DNA of 64,000 nt, from positions 1 to 64,000 of the forward strand of contig JANTQF010000120.1 of NCBI GenBank assembly GCA_032988165.1. The letters run 5' to 3'. A program made the position numbers and the translations under genes. The stretch comes from Emmonsiellopsis sp. PD_33 (lineage: Eukaryota; Ascomycota; Eurotiomycetes; Onygenales; Ajellomycetaceae). Of this stretch, positions 47,900-58,284 are shown in pieces; positions within the stretch are counted from its first letter, which is position 1; each line of letters opens with the position of its first letter. The notes under the pieces were generated by a model that had not been told where the DNA came from, ran no database searches, and saw only the letters and a program-made list of their open reading frames with translations.

Positions 47900-49565
47900 A
47901 GGAATGACCCAGGTTGGATCGGTAGACGGCTATTTGGCCCTGGCCCTTGTTTTTGTTCCTGCTGGGGATTGACCTCGTAACGCAAATGTCAGCGAAAAAT
48001 ATCTGATTTCGTGGGAAGGGAGGAATGGAAAAAGGTGTATCTAATTACCCTACTTCAGCTAGAATTTTAAATAAACTGCGGCCTTCACAGCATGAGAGTT
48101 CGAGTAGATGATTTGTAATGCTGTGCTATATGGCTGCTGGCATTTCGCCTGTGTCCCGGGGTCTGCCCAGGTGGTCAGAAATATATATTTCCAGGATTGT
48201 TATTAGCTCAACCCTACCTAACATCAACGGGGGGCCTCCCATCAACCAACTTCCTCGCATCAACAACCCTCAGCTAGTCAAAAGATACAATTTGGGCATT
48301 ATACTGACATGTACGAGATACAGATCCATTGAGGAATGGCAATGGCGATTTACAATGGGAGCAAAAATCCGCGTCCATTGACAGTAGAGGCACCTACTAA
48401 CCTCCTCTATACATGCGAATCGAATTAAACTAGAGACTCAAACCGAAGAGCAAAAGTGATACAGTTTCCATCGATTGCTCTCAAGCGACTTCTTTCGTTT
48501 TATTTTCTTTTTCTCTACCCGACATGTGTGGAACATAGCTAGTAGGTGTATACCGTAGGTAGGGTATCACCTCAGGAATTTGCCTAATACCGGGGTAAGG
48601 TTCAGTTCAATCCTAATCGGATAAAGCGTCATATCGCCTCTTTCACGACTATATAAAACCTTCCCCGCCCACCGCTTGACCATCGTCCCTCCATCGTCCC
48701 TGATTTCCTCGCTTTTCCTCGCAGTTCTCGCTCATGGAACGGTTGCGCCGCAGCTGAACAAATTCGAATCCTGGCCATTGTTTCCACTCCCCTTCCCGAC
48801 GCAATCTCGCCATTCCCGGTTTATATTGAATTGGGATACCCTTCCACACCTGGCTGACTGTGATTTTTCATCCTTGATTGATTTCTTTTCCCGTCTGTTA
48901 TCAATTTCTCATACACTGTCGACAAGCGCTGAAAGTTGAATTTGTCGCCTGGAATTCTGGTTGTCTCTCAACTGTTGCGATGACTGATGGGTGGTGGTAT
49001 CGGGTGGGTTTATATTACCACTGGGCGATTTCGTTTCTTGGTAGTATGGAGTTGACGGACACTGGGCGTCCTCGTAGTCATTCCGTCCATTCGTAGTATT
49101 GTGTAGTGTTTGGTCCTGGAGACGGACACTGGCGTCCTCATAGCTATTCCTGTCTTCTTGGTTGCGTTTATTTATTTAATACCATATCGCATATCGGATC
49201 GTAGACGGGAGTGCGCAGGCTTGATGGAATGAGACCGAGGCTTCGTAACTGGTCATTTATTTCCCCACGGAAATTGTAACTTCCCATCGAGGTAGACGAA
49301 GAGCTGCAACATTTTGTCAACGGGACTGTGGCCCATATTCAATATTGGCAGGGTATCACTGAAGCGCCACCACTATTGGACAATTGATATTGAGGCTGCA
49401 TTGAATCGCAGGGTCAGGGCCTCCAAATTGGGCAAGTTGCAGAGTTCATCGCAAGGCTTCAGCCTGATGGACGCTCGCTCAAAGCCGTTATAAAAGCGAA
49501 GTTGGCTCCTCCTCCTCTTCCTTCACAGCGAGTAGCCGGGATATCTTTTCGAGTCAATAAAAACG
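47900..49565. other. Intergenic, 1.7 kb, one short direct repeat
   Basis: This is the 3' flank of cct4 and the upstream region of the DUF7770-like gene. Short frames at 48649-48939 lack motifs. The only structure noticed is the imperfect direct repeat at 49054-49154. Confidence 0.5.
49054..49154 (+). repeat. Imperfect direct repeat, two units of about 33 bp
   Basis: Two copies starting GACGGACACTGG occur at 49054-49086 and 49121-49154, each continuing CGTCCTC.TAG..ATTCC. They differ by one G and a few substitutions and are separated by about 34 bp. They may be a local duplication. No known site type was recognised. Confidence 0.5.
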
Positions 49566-50160
49566 ATGTCATCCACAAGAGCCCTCCACACAAATGACCT
49601 TCTCCTCCCTGTTACAGAAATCAGGGTAACCATGCATACTTTGGGGATTATTTTTGAGTCTGATACGCGCAGCGAAAACCATACATCCATATATCTCCTC
49701 ACAGGACAGAGAAGTTCCGTGCAGCTCAACATGATCAAAGCTAATCCAACGGCCGTAATGGGCACTCTGGAACGGAAATTTTGTATGTATGAGGTGTCGA
49801 ATACCGCTCTCCACGACATCGATCTGCGAGCCATCGAGGGGCTGACTGTTGGAAAAATCATCGATCTCCTGGAGTAAAAGGGTAGAGATAAGTACCAATT
49901 GGCCCCTAGTGAAGTCGGATGCCCCTTCTGGGTGTAAGTCAACTCCACGCCACAGATATGCACAGGAAAAGTGTTTGACTAATGAGTTGCATTAACTAAC
50001 CCGCACCAGTAAGACGATGCTCCAAGATATGGAGGACCCTGGCTATATCGACCCGGCTAGCCCAATCAGAGTAAGCCAGGCCTACGAGGACATTGAGTAT
50101 AATTACTCCAAGGGCCAAGCTCGCGAATTGAGCCCGATAGTCCCAGGAGTGTTCGTGTAG
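49566..50160 (+). pseudogene. DUF7770-like gene with an in-frame stop
   Basis: From the ATG at 49566 the frame reads a compact fold with SIYLLTG, VQLNMI, YEVSN and LTVGKIIDLLE, then meets TAA at 49875-49877. The same frame continues as KGRDKYQLAPSEVGCPFWV to a perfect donor (GTAAGT at 49934). The intron ends CTAAC...CACCAG, and exon 2 (50010-50160) continues in phase to a natural stop after IVPGVFV. The order (strand, hydrophobic helix, KY segment, GCxFWV, acidic tail) fits the small fungal DUF7770 family. Without the internal stop the product would be 172 residue positions including it. Alternatives are a sequencing error, readthrough, or a true 103-residue product. A CAA-to-TAA change is a simple explanation. 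Confidence 0.6.
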
Positions 50161-50319
50161 CGCGCTTGGGTTCCCACCGGTCACTGAAAAGAGAAGAAGA
50201 AACATCTGGATTGACGGGAGGGTGCTTTAGCCAGGAGATATTCACTCATATTGGCGTATCCATTGCTAAACAGGTGTTAGTCGTGTATATGAGACAAAGC
50301 CGTTAAGGAGTGGAATGTT

Positions 50320-51150
50320 TTACAACGCGCAACGCATGCTCGCAGCTCGAGCTCTCTGGATTAAAACCAAGTCTTTCTTCTCCTGGTCCGTCAACACAAT
50401 AGTCTCGTTCACAGCTTGACGAAACATCTCAGAGTGTTCATCAAAGTAAAACTCAATGGCGGCGACCTCGTAGATTCGCGGGAGAAACCCTGCAAAGCCC
50501 CAGTCCAGAAGACAAAGAGAGCCGTCTTCCATGAGGATAATATTGCGACGACACACGTCCAAATGGCAGAGCACCAGAGGATATGATTTAAAGTCGACAG
50601 ACTTGTTGATGACGGCAATCCGTCTGTTGACCCAAGCATTGAGGTCTTCCACAGAACCAAATTCAGTCTCAGCGTCATGGTAGCCCCAGATATTGCCTCG
50701 AGGCACCCCACCACCCACAGGACCAGGGACGTTTCTGCCTCGCACGCTATGGAGATGGCTGACGATGCCAGCAAGGCGTTCTGTCATGTCCTTGTAAACC
50801 TCAACATCAAGTTCATCTAATGTCTTGCCCGGGATGTACTCCATGAACAGATAACCAAAGAGCCACACTGGTTTAGAAAGATCCTGACACTGGAAGTAAC
50901 GATAAACCTGCGGCACGCGAACAATCTTGGGATCTAGATGCTGGTAGGCATATTGCCGTGTTGCTGTTTCGCCTGGGGTGGCAGTAGGGCCGAACTTAAC
51001 GACGATACCCCCCGGAAGCCTGACAACAGGGGGAGTGTCTTTTTTGATTGGATTCTGCTTGCGATCAAAGTACTTGCAAAGACCAACAAGCCAGCGCTGG
51101 GGAGCGAAGCGGATGAAAAACCGGGCAAGTATGTGAACAACCCTCTCCAT
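50320..51150 (-). CDS. APH-family (aminoglycoside phosphotransferase-like) kinase
   Basis: A single frame of 276 residues from the ATG at 51150. The fold of protein-kinase-like phosphotransferases is visible: VVKFGP (beta-strand Lys), YLFMEYIPGKTLDEL (hinge), the catalytic loop LCHLDVCRRNIIL with H-x-D-x4-N, and the metal-binding LLDWGFAGF. Proteins of this group are abundant in Pezizomycotina and most have no known substrate. Real aminoglycoside resistance is not implied. The open frame extends upstream to a stop at about 51232, so a first exon with another start is possible. It converges on the DUF7770-like gene, 160 bp apart. Confidence 0.8.
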   Translation of the reverse strand: MERVVHILARFFIRFAPQRWLVGLCKYFDRKQNPIKKDTPPVVRLPGGIVVKFGPTATPGETATRQYAYQHLDPKIVRVPQVYRYFQCQDLSKPVWLFGYLFMEYIPGKTLDELDVEVYKDMTERLAGIVSHLHSVRGRNVPGPVGGGVPRGNIWGYHDAETEFGSVEDLNAWVNRRIAVINKSVDFKSYPLVLCHLDVCRRNIILMEDGSLCLLDWGFAGFLPRIYEVAAIEFYFDEHSEMFRQAVNETIVLTDQEKKDLVLIQRARAASMRCAL

Positions 51151-52430
51151 GGGTCCGTCCAGCGCTACGCGTAGTAGTAGTGCAAGGGCCCGGTTAAGTT
51201 CTAGAGATGCAAAGGTAGTCCACAAAGGCAATCAATCACATGATAGCAGCATGAAAGCTTTCCTCGCAGGCCGCAACGAGCCGAAAAAAGTCCACCAAGA
51301 CCAGAAAAGGGTATCTCTCGCAAGAACAAGAATCCTTCAAGGGTACATGCTATAGCCACCGATGGGAAATTAAGCTTCCTTGAATGTATTTATTCATGTG
51401 AAGAAAATAGGAGCTCATAAATGTTTCGGCCCAACCATGTCCGAATAAAGGAACAAGCAAACAACAACAGAAGCCACGAGGACTGTAATGGCGGCAAGGT
51501 AGTTCTTACACGCAACAGCTGCTCCCGCGTGTCAAAAGCATTCTCTAATCCACGAGGCCAGAGGTATCAGAGGGTTTCATCAAAAAGGGAATGGAAATAT
51601 GCAGAAGATGACCCAGAAGACGGTAAACCACCATTTCATCCTGCATCATGTGGCTCTTGGATGCCCCTCGGGTTTTTGCCCACGCAGAGAGAATGCATAT
51701 ATCGGATTCAAACCATAGAGTCCCGGTGGCGTACGGAGTAGACGCAGCCTGTATCGCGTTGCTGGGATAAACAGATGCGCTTCTAACTACTAGGTAAGCG
51801 TGGGAAACACTGTATTCATAGTGGAAATGGTGACCCAAGTCCGATAGCAAACCGCAAGGACCCTTAATCTGCGGCGTGTGACTACTGGTCGGGGTTGGCG
51901 GGAGCAGAGCCTGGAGAGCGTAGGCGCCATCCGGCCAATTGTTATCGACTATTTGGCCCAACCCCCGGCAGCTGTTGGTGGCTAACTGCGTTATCGCGCA
52001 GCTGCGTTGTTTCGGAGGCTGGGTGTTCATATTTTTAGATTGCATGCATGTTGGGGCGGGGAACAAAACGTCCAAGAGCCCCAAGAGGATGTGCGACGTG
52101 TTTTTCGCAGACACAATGGGTAGCAAACGAGGTACACCTGCAACGATGGAATTCCGATTCTTCCTCAGCTTGAAGTTAGGGACAGCATTGTGATGGTATT
52201 TGAATGTTGCTGACTGGCGGGAGTATTCATTTAGAACCATTTCTTGCCCCAATTCCTGTCACCTGTTATTGCGTGCTGCATCCGCGCGACAGCACAATCA
52301 CACTGCATCCATCTGAACCCCTGAAGTTGGTCGGCAGATGGAGGTGGTTGGGCAAATGAATTAGGGCTTGCTGAGTCATGGTATCCACTAACCCAAATCT
52401 AGACTAGCGCCCGATATTCTACGGTCTATC
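51151..52430. other. Intergenic between APH kinase and retroelement
   Basis: 1.3 kb upstream of the APH-like kinase, ending at the target-site duplication of the retroelement. It contains one long frame of doubtful status (listed separately) and otherwise nothing recognised. Confidence 0.5.
51545..52240 (-). CDS. Doubtful open frame, hypothetical protein
   Basis: An uninterrupted minus-strand frame of 231 codons runs from the ATG at 52240. No domain, signal peptide or membrane segment is evident, and the composition (many Ser, Thr, Pro, Leu, His) is not distinctive. Segments such as GLLSDLGHHFHYEYSVSH and GTLWFESDICIL are unremarkable. It could be an orphan gene, or a chance frame in the upstream region of the APH-like kinase. 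Confidence 0.25.
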   Translation of the reverse strand: MVLNEYSRQSATFKYHHNAVPNFKLRKNRNSIVAGVPRLLPIVSAKNTSHILLGLLDVLFPAPTCMQSKNMNTQPPKQRSCAITQLATNSCRGLGQIVDNNWPDGAYALQALLPPTPTSSHTPQIKGPCGLLSDLGHHFHYEYSVSHAYLVVRSASVYPSNAIQAASTPYATGTLWFESDICILSAWAKTRGASKSHMMQDEMVVYRLLGHLLHISIPFLMKPSDTSGLVD

Positions 52431-52435
52431 CAAAC
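52431..52435. other. Target-site duplication, left copy (CAAAC)
   Basis: CAAAC directly precedes the TG of the left LTR. The same five bases follow the CA of the right LTR at 57663-57667. A 5-bp duplication is the normal footprint of LTR-element integrase. Confidence 0.85.
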
Positions 52436-52550
52436 TGTTGGCGGCCATAGGCCTCCAGTCTCCTGATCAGGCTTAGCATGATTACATGATCACACAGTAG
52501 ATAGATTCTCTCACTAGTGTAGCAATCAGAGAACCTTCAACCTTCCCACA
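52436..52550 (+). repeat. 5' LTR (115 bp)
   Basis: Starts TGTTGGCGG and ends CTTCCCACA, the TG...CA ends of an LTR. It is the same length as the right copy. It holds the only CpG I found in the element (52442-52443). Differences from the right LTR are 15 transitions and no transversions or gaps. Confidence 0.93.
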
Positions 52551-52559
52551 GGTTATAGC

Positions 52560-55500
52560 CCAGTTAGTACATTTTTTAATTAAAAATGCTGCATCAAAGA
52601 CTGGAAGGTTCACCTGAATTGGATATTATATATATTCTATAGTGAGATATTTAATTGCCTAAAATTCACACATCTTTATGATATTTAAGGCAGATTTTGA
52701 AGATTTTCAGCATGCAAAAACTTTTTTAGAGATAAATCAGTAGATTTTTTGAATTTTAATGAACAGCTGCACTACTTGCAGCTAGATCCTAAGGTCATAT
52801 AATATTAAATAGGATATCTAATGAGATGTCTCTCACCCTTGAGTCTACAGTGGATATTACTAGTACTTATCACACTACTCATTCAATAGCAAATTGTAGG
52901 ACTACAGGCCCTTCATGATTTATAAATTCTAATTATTGGGCTTTCAAGCCCACCTTGCCTGACCTTTCTGAGGATGAGAATGAGAAGATGGATTGCCTCT
53001 TACAGCCTGATGAGATACTTAGTATTTCATATGATCTAAATGCTATTATTATTATGATATAGAAGATACTCATCTAGATGATAAAGTAACTGTTCACCTC
53101 TATGAGATCTATTTAATGAGAAGAAATAGAGTGAATAGTAGCTAAGATCTATCATCAATTATTAATAATGATTACTCCTTATGACCCTTATAAAGATGAG
53201 CTTCATGAGTATTAGAAGGAACTTTAATAGGCAATTAAGATTAAAGATATTATCATCTTTAATAGTATAAATTATAATCTGTAGTACATGAGGATTCTGG
53301 CAGATGCTAAGGCAATTAGTGTGAAGGATATCATTTTTAGAAATGAATATACTTTAACCTCTATGAGTCATTATGAGCAGGCCAAGTAGTTAGCATATTT
53401 ACAGATATTATATCACTACATTCTTACTAGTCTGTGAGGCAATATTCAGGCTGTTCTCAGAGAATTGGAACCTAACCTAGCTATAAATATATGAGAGAAA
53501 ATCAATATAGAGTATATAGTCTCCCTAGTGGAGGAGCATATAATAATTATCAAGGAATTAATGACTCTTTAAGTTAAAAACACTAACTATATGCCCTATC
53601 TCAGATATTTTTATTATCTAGTTACACAACATAAGAATCTTGCAGTCAGAGTGGGAGACATTTACTATGACATCTTCCTCTTGAGACTTAAAGATTTTTA
53701 GAAGGTATTTATGAAGATTTAGTTGAATGAGTTTTTTTCCACTGGTCAGAGCTGAATCTCAAACATTAATATTAATAAACTTAGTAAGTAATTATTAAAT
53801 TGTTATAATAAGAAAATGATAGCTCTAGCCTCATAGAATTTATTAGTGAATTCTGCAGCTACTACTCTCTCTACCTCTAGTATAAAGCCCCTTAAGGGCA
53901 AGTGTGGTTATTACAAGATATCTGGGTATGATAAAGATAAATACTGAACCCTACACCCTAACTTAAAGTCTAATTGGGTAAAGGCTGAGGATGTAAAGAA
54001 GGTAAAAGATAAGAATAAGAGTAAGGGTAGTATATCTGATGATTCTAGAAAGGAAGAAAATGATAAGAATTTAATGTCAAATCAACTTTCTATAAATACT
54101 ATAATAATTCACATGGAGTAGGGTAAGGTATTTTTAACTATATTTGCCCTGAATAACTCCTTACAACTCTAATATTTGAATATATACATCAGTTTCAATA
54201 TAATAGGTAAACATCATTTAATCTTGGACTATGGTCTGTATAAGAGCAACCTCAGTGTTGACTCTGCCACTAATGATAAAGCTAGAGTAAAGGAAATTGA
54301 TAATATAATTCTAGATGTGGAAGGAGGAGATCTTGCACTATATGAGGTTCATTATCTTCTAAATTTAGTAGTTAACTTACTATTATATACCTATTTGGAG
54401 AATCAGGATTACTAGTTTATATTGTCCAATACAACCCTATCATACTTCATTTGTAAGGCCCTGAATGGTGTTATTTTTAATGCAGTTAGAACTACAATGA
54501 GAGATGTTTACAGGATTATGAAATGTAACTTGAAATTGGATGTTAACTATATTAGTAGAGTGATGAATTATATGATAAAATCACATGAATATGGAGATTC
54601 TGATATGGTCTGAAAAATTGGTTTTGCAGCTGTTGCTACTACTACTACTATAACTCTAATCACTAAGTTAGAATCTACCTCTAAGGGTAAAACTCTCATG
54701 GAGTAGCATAGAGATTTTGAGCATGTCCATGTGGGTGCTATTATTATGATATCTAAGAATCCTCATATAGGGGTCAAAATTATTAACCTGAAATTAAATT
54801 TTTACTGTACCAACTATATACAGGTCAGAATGACTTGGCATTTCTCTCAAACACTAATATCTTATATACTTTAGGCTGTGGAGAAGATCCATATTGATCT
54901 TACAGGGAGAGGTAAGATGTTAGAAGATCTATCTGATTATCCTCTGAAGTCTTGCTAAGGGATGAAATACTTTATACTACTGATGTGTGACATAACATGC
55001 TATAGATAGGTATATTTTTTGAACTTAAAAGATCTAGTAGTTGATTTTTTCAGGTACTAGCTCAGATTCATGAGTAATATGAGGTATAGCATCCTGGCAG
55101 TCATTCATATAGATATAGATGGTATTTTTTGCTCTGTCTAAATACAGTAGATTATAATTAATTATGAAATTAAATGGGAATCTATGATATCTCAGTCATC
55201 TCATTAGGATGTAGTCTCTGAATGAGGAATCTATATGATTATAAGATGAATGAGAGCTATTCTCATACAGAGTAATCTACCTAAGAAATTCTGGGTAGAT
55301 ATCTTACATGTAGTCATTATAATAACTAATAATACTCCTATATCTATGGTTTTATATAATAAAAAGTTCTGGCTGCAGACAGCAGATTTAGTTACCTCTA
55401 GCCCTCATAAGATTCTGTGAAGCACTCTCATGAATGCCCCATTAAAAGTCAAACATTTTTATTAACTCAGGGTGGATATTTATGCCCACCTGCATGGTTT

Positions 55501-57440
55501 GCAGAAGCCCACAGACAAGTTATCCCCTTATGGGAGATTATATAAGTTGATTGGATTTAATAGGACATTAATTTTTTGACTCTGAGATTTTATTGTAGAT
55601 AAGATTATAGTATCATCTGATGTTAGATTTATATGAGAAAAGATGGATTCAGACTGTAGAATTTGATTTGCAGAAGAGGAACTAACCTCTGAGGCCTCTA
55701 ATGACTTAAATATAGAATCAATTTTTATAGTAGATAAGGATACTGAGGCTCCTATAGATATTAAATAGTTATATCTAGTACTAGCTTTTATAACTTACAC
55801 TCTCTCCCCTGATATAGGTAGTCTTTCTAAATCATATAATGATACTATATCTAGACCAGAGGGGGTGGGAAAATACTAGTGAAAATCAATGTAGTGTGAG
55901 ATCTCTAATTTTAAATGTTACAAGATGTGGTATCTCATCCCCTGATTTAATGTACTAGTTAGAGAACTAGTAGCATCAGATTACTAAGTGTTTATTGAAA
56001 AAGATTAGCCTCAAAATCTGAATGTGGATTCTGATGGCATCCTATAGAAATCCCATTAAGTGATTTGTAGTAATTAGCTGAAGAAGAGTAGTAGGAAGGA
56101 AATCTATACATTTATTATAACTAACACTGTGAACTGCATGTTATTCACTATAATAACTTAGTAGAGGTAGATGTTATAACAGATTAATATTATATTAATC
56201 TATCTATATGGCTGTCTGGGTAAGGTGATTTATATGAGGTAACTTATTAGCTTTAAGGTAGATGCTCTGAAAATGCTTATCTGTGCTATTAAGGGTAGTC
56301 TCTATGAACTTGATCTGATTGCAAGGATTTGATATGAATGCTTAATAGATTATTTATATGATTTAGAATTTATTGTAAGCTTTTATGACCTGGCTCTCTA
56401 GTATTACATGGAGAAGCTGCATCTCTATATAACTATATATATTAATGATTTGAATATAGTCTCTGAAGTTCCTAAAAATGCTGACTAGCTAGTGAAAGCT
56501 CTCAGTGAGAAACTTGAGGTTAAGAATTTACATGAACTAATGAAATATCTAGGTATGAAAGTTAACTACAGGCTTGATGGTATCAAATTGACTCATCAAC
56601 ACTATATTGAGTAATTAGTAGAGGATTTCTATTTGAATGATACTATTACTATTAGTATACTCATAAAGAAGACTTTTTGCATTGATGATTTCTTTCTTCC
56701 TGAGAATAAGGCAGGTTTTATGAAGTAATATTTTCAACAGGATGTAAGTTGTATTTAATATCTTGCAGTTAAAACTTGATCTGATATCATGCATGCAGCC
56801 TCACTACTTAGGCAGTATAATGTGAACCTCACTCTAAAATTATGAAAGATACTATTACATATTATCTGATATTTAAAGGGAACTCCTGGAATTAGACTCT
56901 GATATAAATATCATTCTAATGGCCTGAATCTGGTGTTCCCAAATGATGCCTACCTTCCTGTCAGATATATAGATTCTGATTGAGTAGAACTATTAAATAA
57001 TGAATAAAAATCCACATCTAGTTATATCTTCAAGCTTGCAGAATCTCTAATTTCATGGTGTTCTACTAAATAATCCTATGTGACTCTCAGTTCAAATGAA
57101 GTTAAATATATTACACTCAGTGAGGTAGTTTGTAAAGCAATGTGGATCTAGAATCTCATATTAGAGATTGGATTTATCACTATATCTTCTATATAGGTTT
57201 TTATGGATAATAAGAGTACAATTAACCTTGCCTAAGTCACTGTGATTATAGCTCATAGCAAGCATATAGATATGTGTTTTTATTACTCATAATCTCAATT
57301 GAAGAATAGCATTATAGTGTTGGATCATATTGATATGACTAAAATGGTGACTGACAGCCTAATAAAGCTTCTAGGCACTATTACTTTTGCATGATTCATT
57401 GATTTGCTAGGGATTTCTACTGGGGATGATAGGAAGTAGC
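52560..57440 (+). pseudogene. Decayed copia gag-pol
   Basis: Protein similarity survives only in pieces. A Gag tail with Lys-rich spacer lies at 53880-54060, integrase fragments around HIDLTGRGK and GMKYFILLMCDI, and reverse-transcriptase fragments around LYITIYINDLNIV and LHELMKYLGMKV. RNase H fragments lie around MDNKSTINLA and HSKHIDM. Stops are concentrated where Arg codons (CGN) would be turned into TGA, TAG or TAA by CpG deamination on one or both strands. The longest stop-free stretches are under 85 codons. Confidence 0.85.
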
Positions 57441-57538
57441 AAGTCTGGTCATGTATCTAGGTTTTTTCTCTGTCTGATGATATTTTGTTGTTTTTCAGTG
57501 TTTTTTGTGAGATCTACACTTTTTGTGCAGCTCTGCTT

Positions 57539-57547
57539 GAGGGGGGG
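57539..57547 (+). other. Polypurine tract next to the 3' LTR
   Basis: GAGGGGGGG directly precedes the TG of the right LTR, the expected primer site for plus-strand DNA synthesis. A primer-binding site after the left LTR was not recognised. Confidence 0.7.
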
Positions 57548-57662
57548 TGTTGGTAGTTGTAGGCCTCTGGTCTCCTGATTGGGCTTAGCACAATTATGTG
57601 ATCACACAGTAGATAGATTCTCTCACTAGCATAGCAATCAGAGAACCTTCAACCTTCCCACA
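57548..57662 (+). repeat. 3' LTR (115 bp)
   Basis: Starts TGTTGGTAG and ends CTTCCCACA. It contains no CpG. Where it differs from the left LTR, most changes come as adjacent pairs in which one copy has CA and the other TG, pointing to an ancestral CG hit on opposite strands. Confidence 0.93.
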
Positions 57663-57667
57663 CAAAC
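57663..57667. other. Target-site duplication, right copy (CAAAC)
   Basis: CAAAC follows the CA end of the right LTR and matches the five bases before the left LTR exactly. Confidence 0.85.
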
Positions 57668-58284
57668 CTCATTCTTTGTTCCAACATCAAGGGCACCCTT
57701 ACAGCCACCGTTTCCACGCGATTCGCTATCTCGACTACGAGAATGGTTGAGGTACTCCGTATATTGCACCTGCTTGAATGCAATCCCGCATAACAACTAA
57801 TGAGAGATTAGTACTAGTAGTACTTAAAACCGGTAAAATGCCTACGGTTGCACGAAGAAATCTGTTACTCCGTGTGCATGTTACATTTCCCACCAGAATG
57901 AGGGTTGGGGGCTGGAACAGGGAAGTTCCGATATCAGCTAGACTGTCTAACAGCGGAACGTCCATCCCTGAACCGTCTTTGTTGACCTGATCGTCCTAAA
58001 CAATGCTCAATTTAATGGCGGGTCGTCCCCAGCCAAGCAAACTCATCCTGGAATTTCGGTATGTCGAGGTACTGCAAGCTCCCGCCTTTCGACGTGTCCT
58101 CTGCCCGCTTTTCGGCTTTTAACCTTCTGGGTCCCTCCGTTGTGGGCTTCACCCGTTTATGCCCTTTTGTTGCGCCCGCAATCTTGGACTCGCCGTCTAG
58201 GAGTGAGTCTTCCCTAGGAAGAGGGAACCTTAGATATCTACACAACCGCATTGTCATTGGCGTGTACAATTGACGCAGGCAACG
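57668..58284. other. Intergenic, nothing recognised
   Basis: About 620 bp with ordinary CpG content, upstream of the membrane protein at 58285. Short frames on both strands have no motif support. Confidence 0.5.

Larger units (their letters stand above)
52436..57662 (+). mobile_element. Complete but dead Ty1/copia LTR retrotransposon
   Basis: The element is 5227 bp, bounded by two 115-bp LTRs beginning TGTTGG and ending CCCACA and flanked by CAAAC duplications. Domain remnants on the plus strand come in copia order: Gag, a degraded zinc knuckle near 53905-53965, integrase near 54880-55500 (HIDLTGRG), reverse transcriptase near 56400-56600 (YINDL in place of the family YVDDL) and RNase H near 56960-57400. 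All frames are riddled with TGA, TAG and TAA. Reading 52551-57547 by eye I found no CpG at all, while CpA, TpG and other C-containing dinucleotides are common. The flanks have normal CpG. This is the signature of CpG-targeted hypermutation. Confidence 0.93.
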
